Source of the DNA: Ruminococcaceae bacterium UBA4958
GTDB taxonomy: Bacteria > Bacillota > Clostridia > Oscillospirales > Acutalibacteraceae
Reading direction: 5' to 3'
Assembly: GCA_002397355.1 (NCBI GenBank)
Contig: DHAI01000025.1
Coordinates: 1 to 6,169 of the forward strand
DNA: 6,169 nt
Of the stretch, positions 5,968-6,169 are shown piece by piece. The notes beneath the pieces were generated by a model. That model worked only from the letters and a program-made list of their open reading frames with translations, was not told the origin of the DNA and made no database searches. Each line of letters begins with the position of its first letter. Position 1 is the stretch's first letter. A program made the position numbers and the translations under genes.

Positions 5968-6138
5968 ATGACAATAATCGACATAAAACATCTTGACAAA
6001 AGATTGAGGGAAATCACAGATCCGTTTGGCACGGGATTTCCGATCGTGAAAAAGTTATTTGCCGAAGCGGCTCATAAACACGACTTGACGGTTACCGGCC
6101 TGGTCCGGAAATACCTTGCGTGGAAGTGGAGCAAATGA
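5968..6138 (+). CDS. Small basic protein of unknown function (56 residues)
   Basis: I do not recognise this family. ATG 5968 follows TGGAGGG (5955-5961) at standard spacing, while an upstream in-frame ATG at 5917 lacks a site and lies before the predicted transcription start. The product is soluble, lysine- and arginine-rich, with no membrane segment or signal peptide. It appears to form three helices (about 4-16, 24-38, 42-54) with a DPFGTG turn at 18-23 and an aromatic, basic end, KYLAWKWSK. Such a small helical basic protein could bind DNA or another protein, but no known helix-turn-helix or ribbon-helix-helix signature is clear. Its base composition is distinctly more AT-rich than the other genes, and its first codons include ATA and later TTA, rare elsewhere here. 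It is divergent from the DUF308 gene. Confidence 0.65.
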   Translation: MTIIDIKHLDKRLREITDPFGTGFPIVKKLFAEAAHKHDLTVTGLVRKYLAWKWSK

Positions 6139-6169
6139 CGCCGTGGTGCGGCATGCCCGGTCCGGCGGC
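6139..6169 (+). other. Possible start of a terminator, cut by the window edge
   Basis: CGCCG (6139-6143) can pair with CGGCG (6163-6167) directly behind the stop codon of the small gene. Any T-run would lie beyond the window, so this cannot be confirmed. Confidence 0.25.

Noticed and set aside
1..6169. Integrated element using the tRNA 3' end as attachment site
   Set aside because: I found no second copy of the tRNA end in the window and no integrase, transposase or phage gene.

Overview
The window (6,169 bases, by eye clearly GC-rich, roughly 60%) looks like chromosome of a GC-rich member of the Firmicutes, most likely a Clostridia/Oscillospirales-type gut anaerobe. This rests on strong GGAGG-type ribosome binding sites, near-consensus sigma-A promoters, a genome-encoded tRNA CCA end, many U-tailed intrinsic terminators, and a threonine/serine exporter split into two adjacent genes. 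The taxonomic call is inference; no marker gene is present.

Layout, left to right. Bases 1-21 fit the 3' end of a tRNA cut by the window edge (probably tRNA-Cys), followed by a perfect terminator hairpin. Next is a two-gene operon (162-926 and 929-1375) for a split ThrE/YjjP-YjjB-type membrane exporter. A second terminator-like hairpin lies only 12 bases upstream of its first start codon, and terminator structures follow the second gene. An extended -10 promoter then drives a single large gene (1569-4841, 1090 residues) for a RecQ-like superfamily 2 helicase. It has a complete helicase core flanked by about 300 N-terminal and 450 C-terminal residues that I cannot assign. A nested two-way terminator and two further hairpins separate it from a convergent minus-strand gene (5094-5648) for a six-helix DUF308/HdeD-like membrane protein. 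That gene has its own consensus promoter and a leader of about 110 bases. At the right edge is a small, AT-richer 56-residue gene (5968-6138) of unknown function.

The four transcription units appear independent: each is bounded by terminators or by its own promoter, and nothing shows that they form one system. The exporter pair would act together as one membrane complex. The helicase is the most unusual item, because it keeps the RecQ core signatures but lacks a recognisable RecQ zinc module and carries large unassigned flanks. No CRISPR array, insertion sequence, integrase, toxin-antitoxin pair or rRNA was seen.
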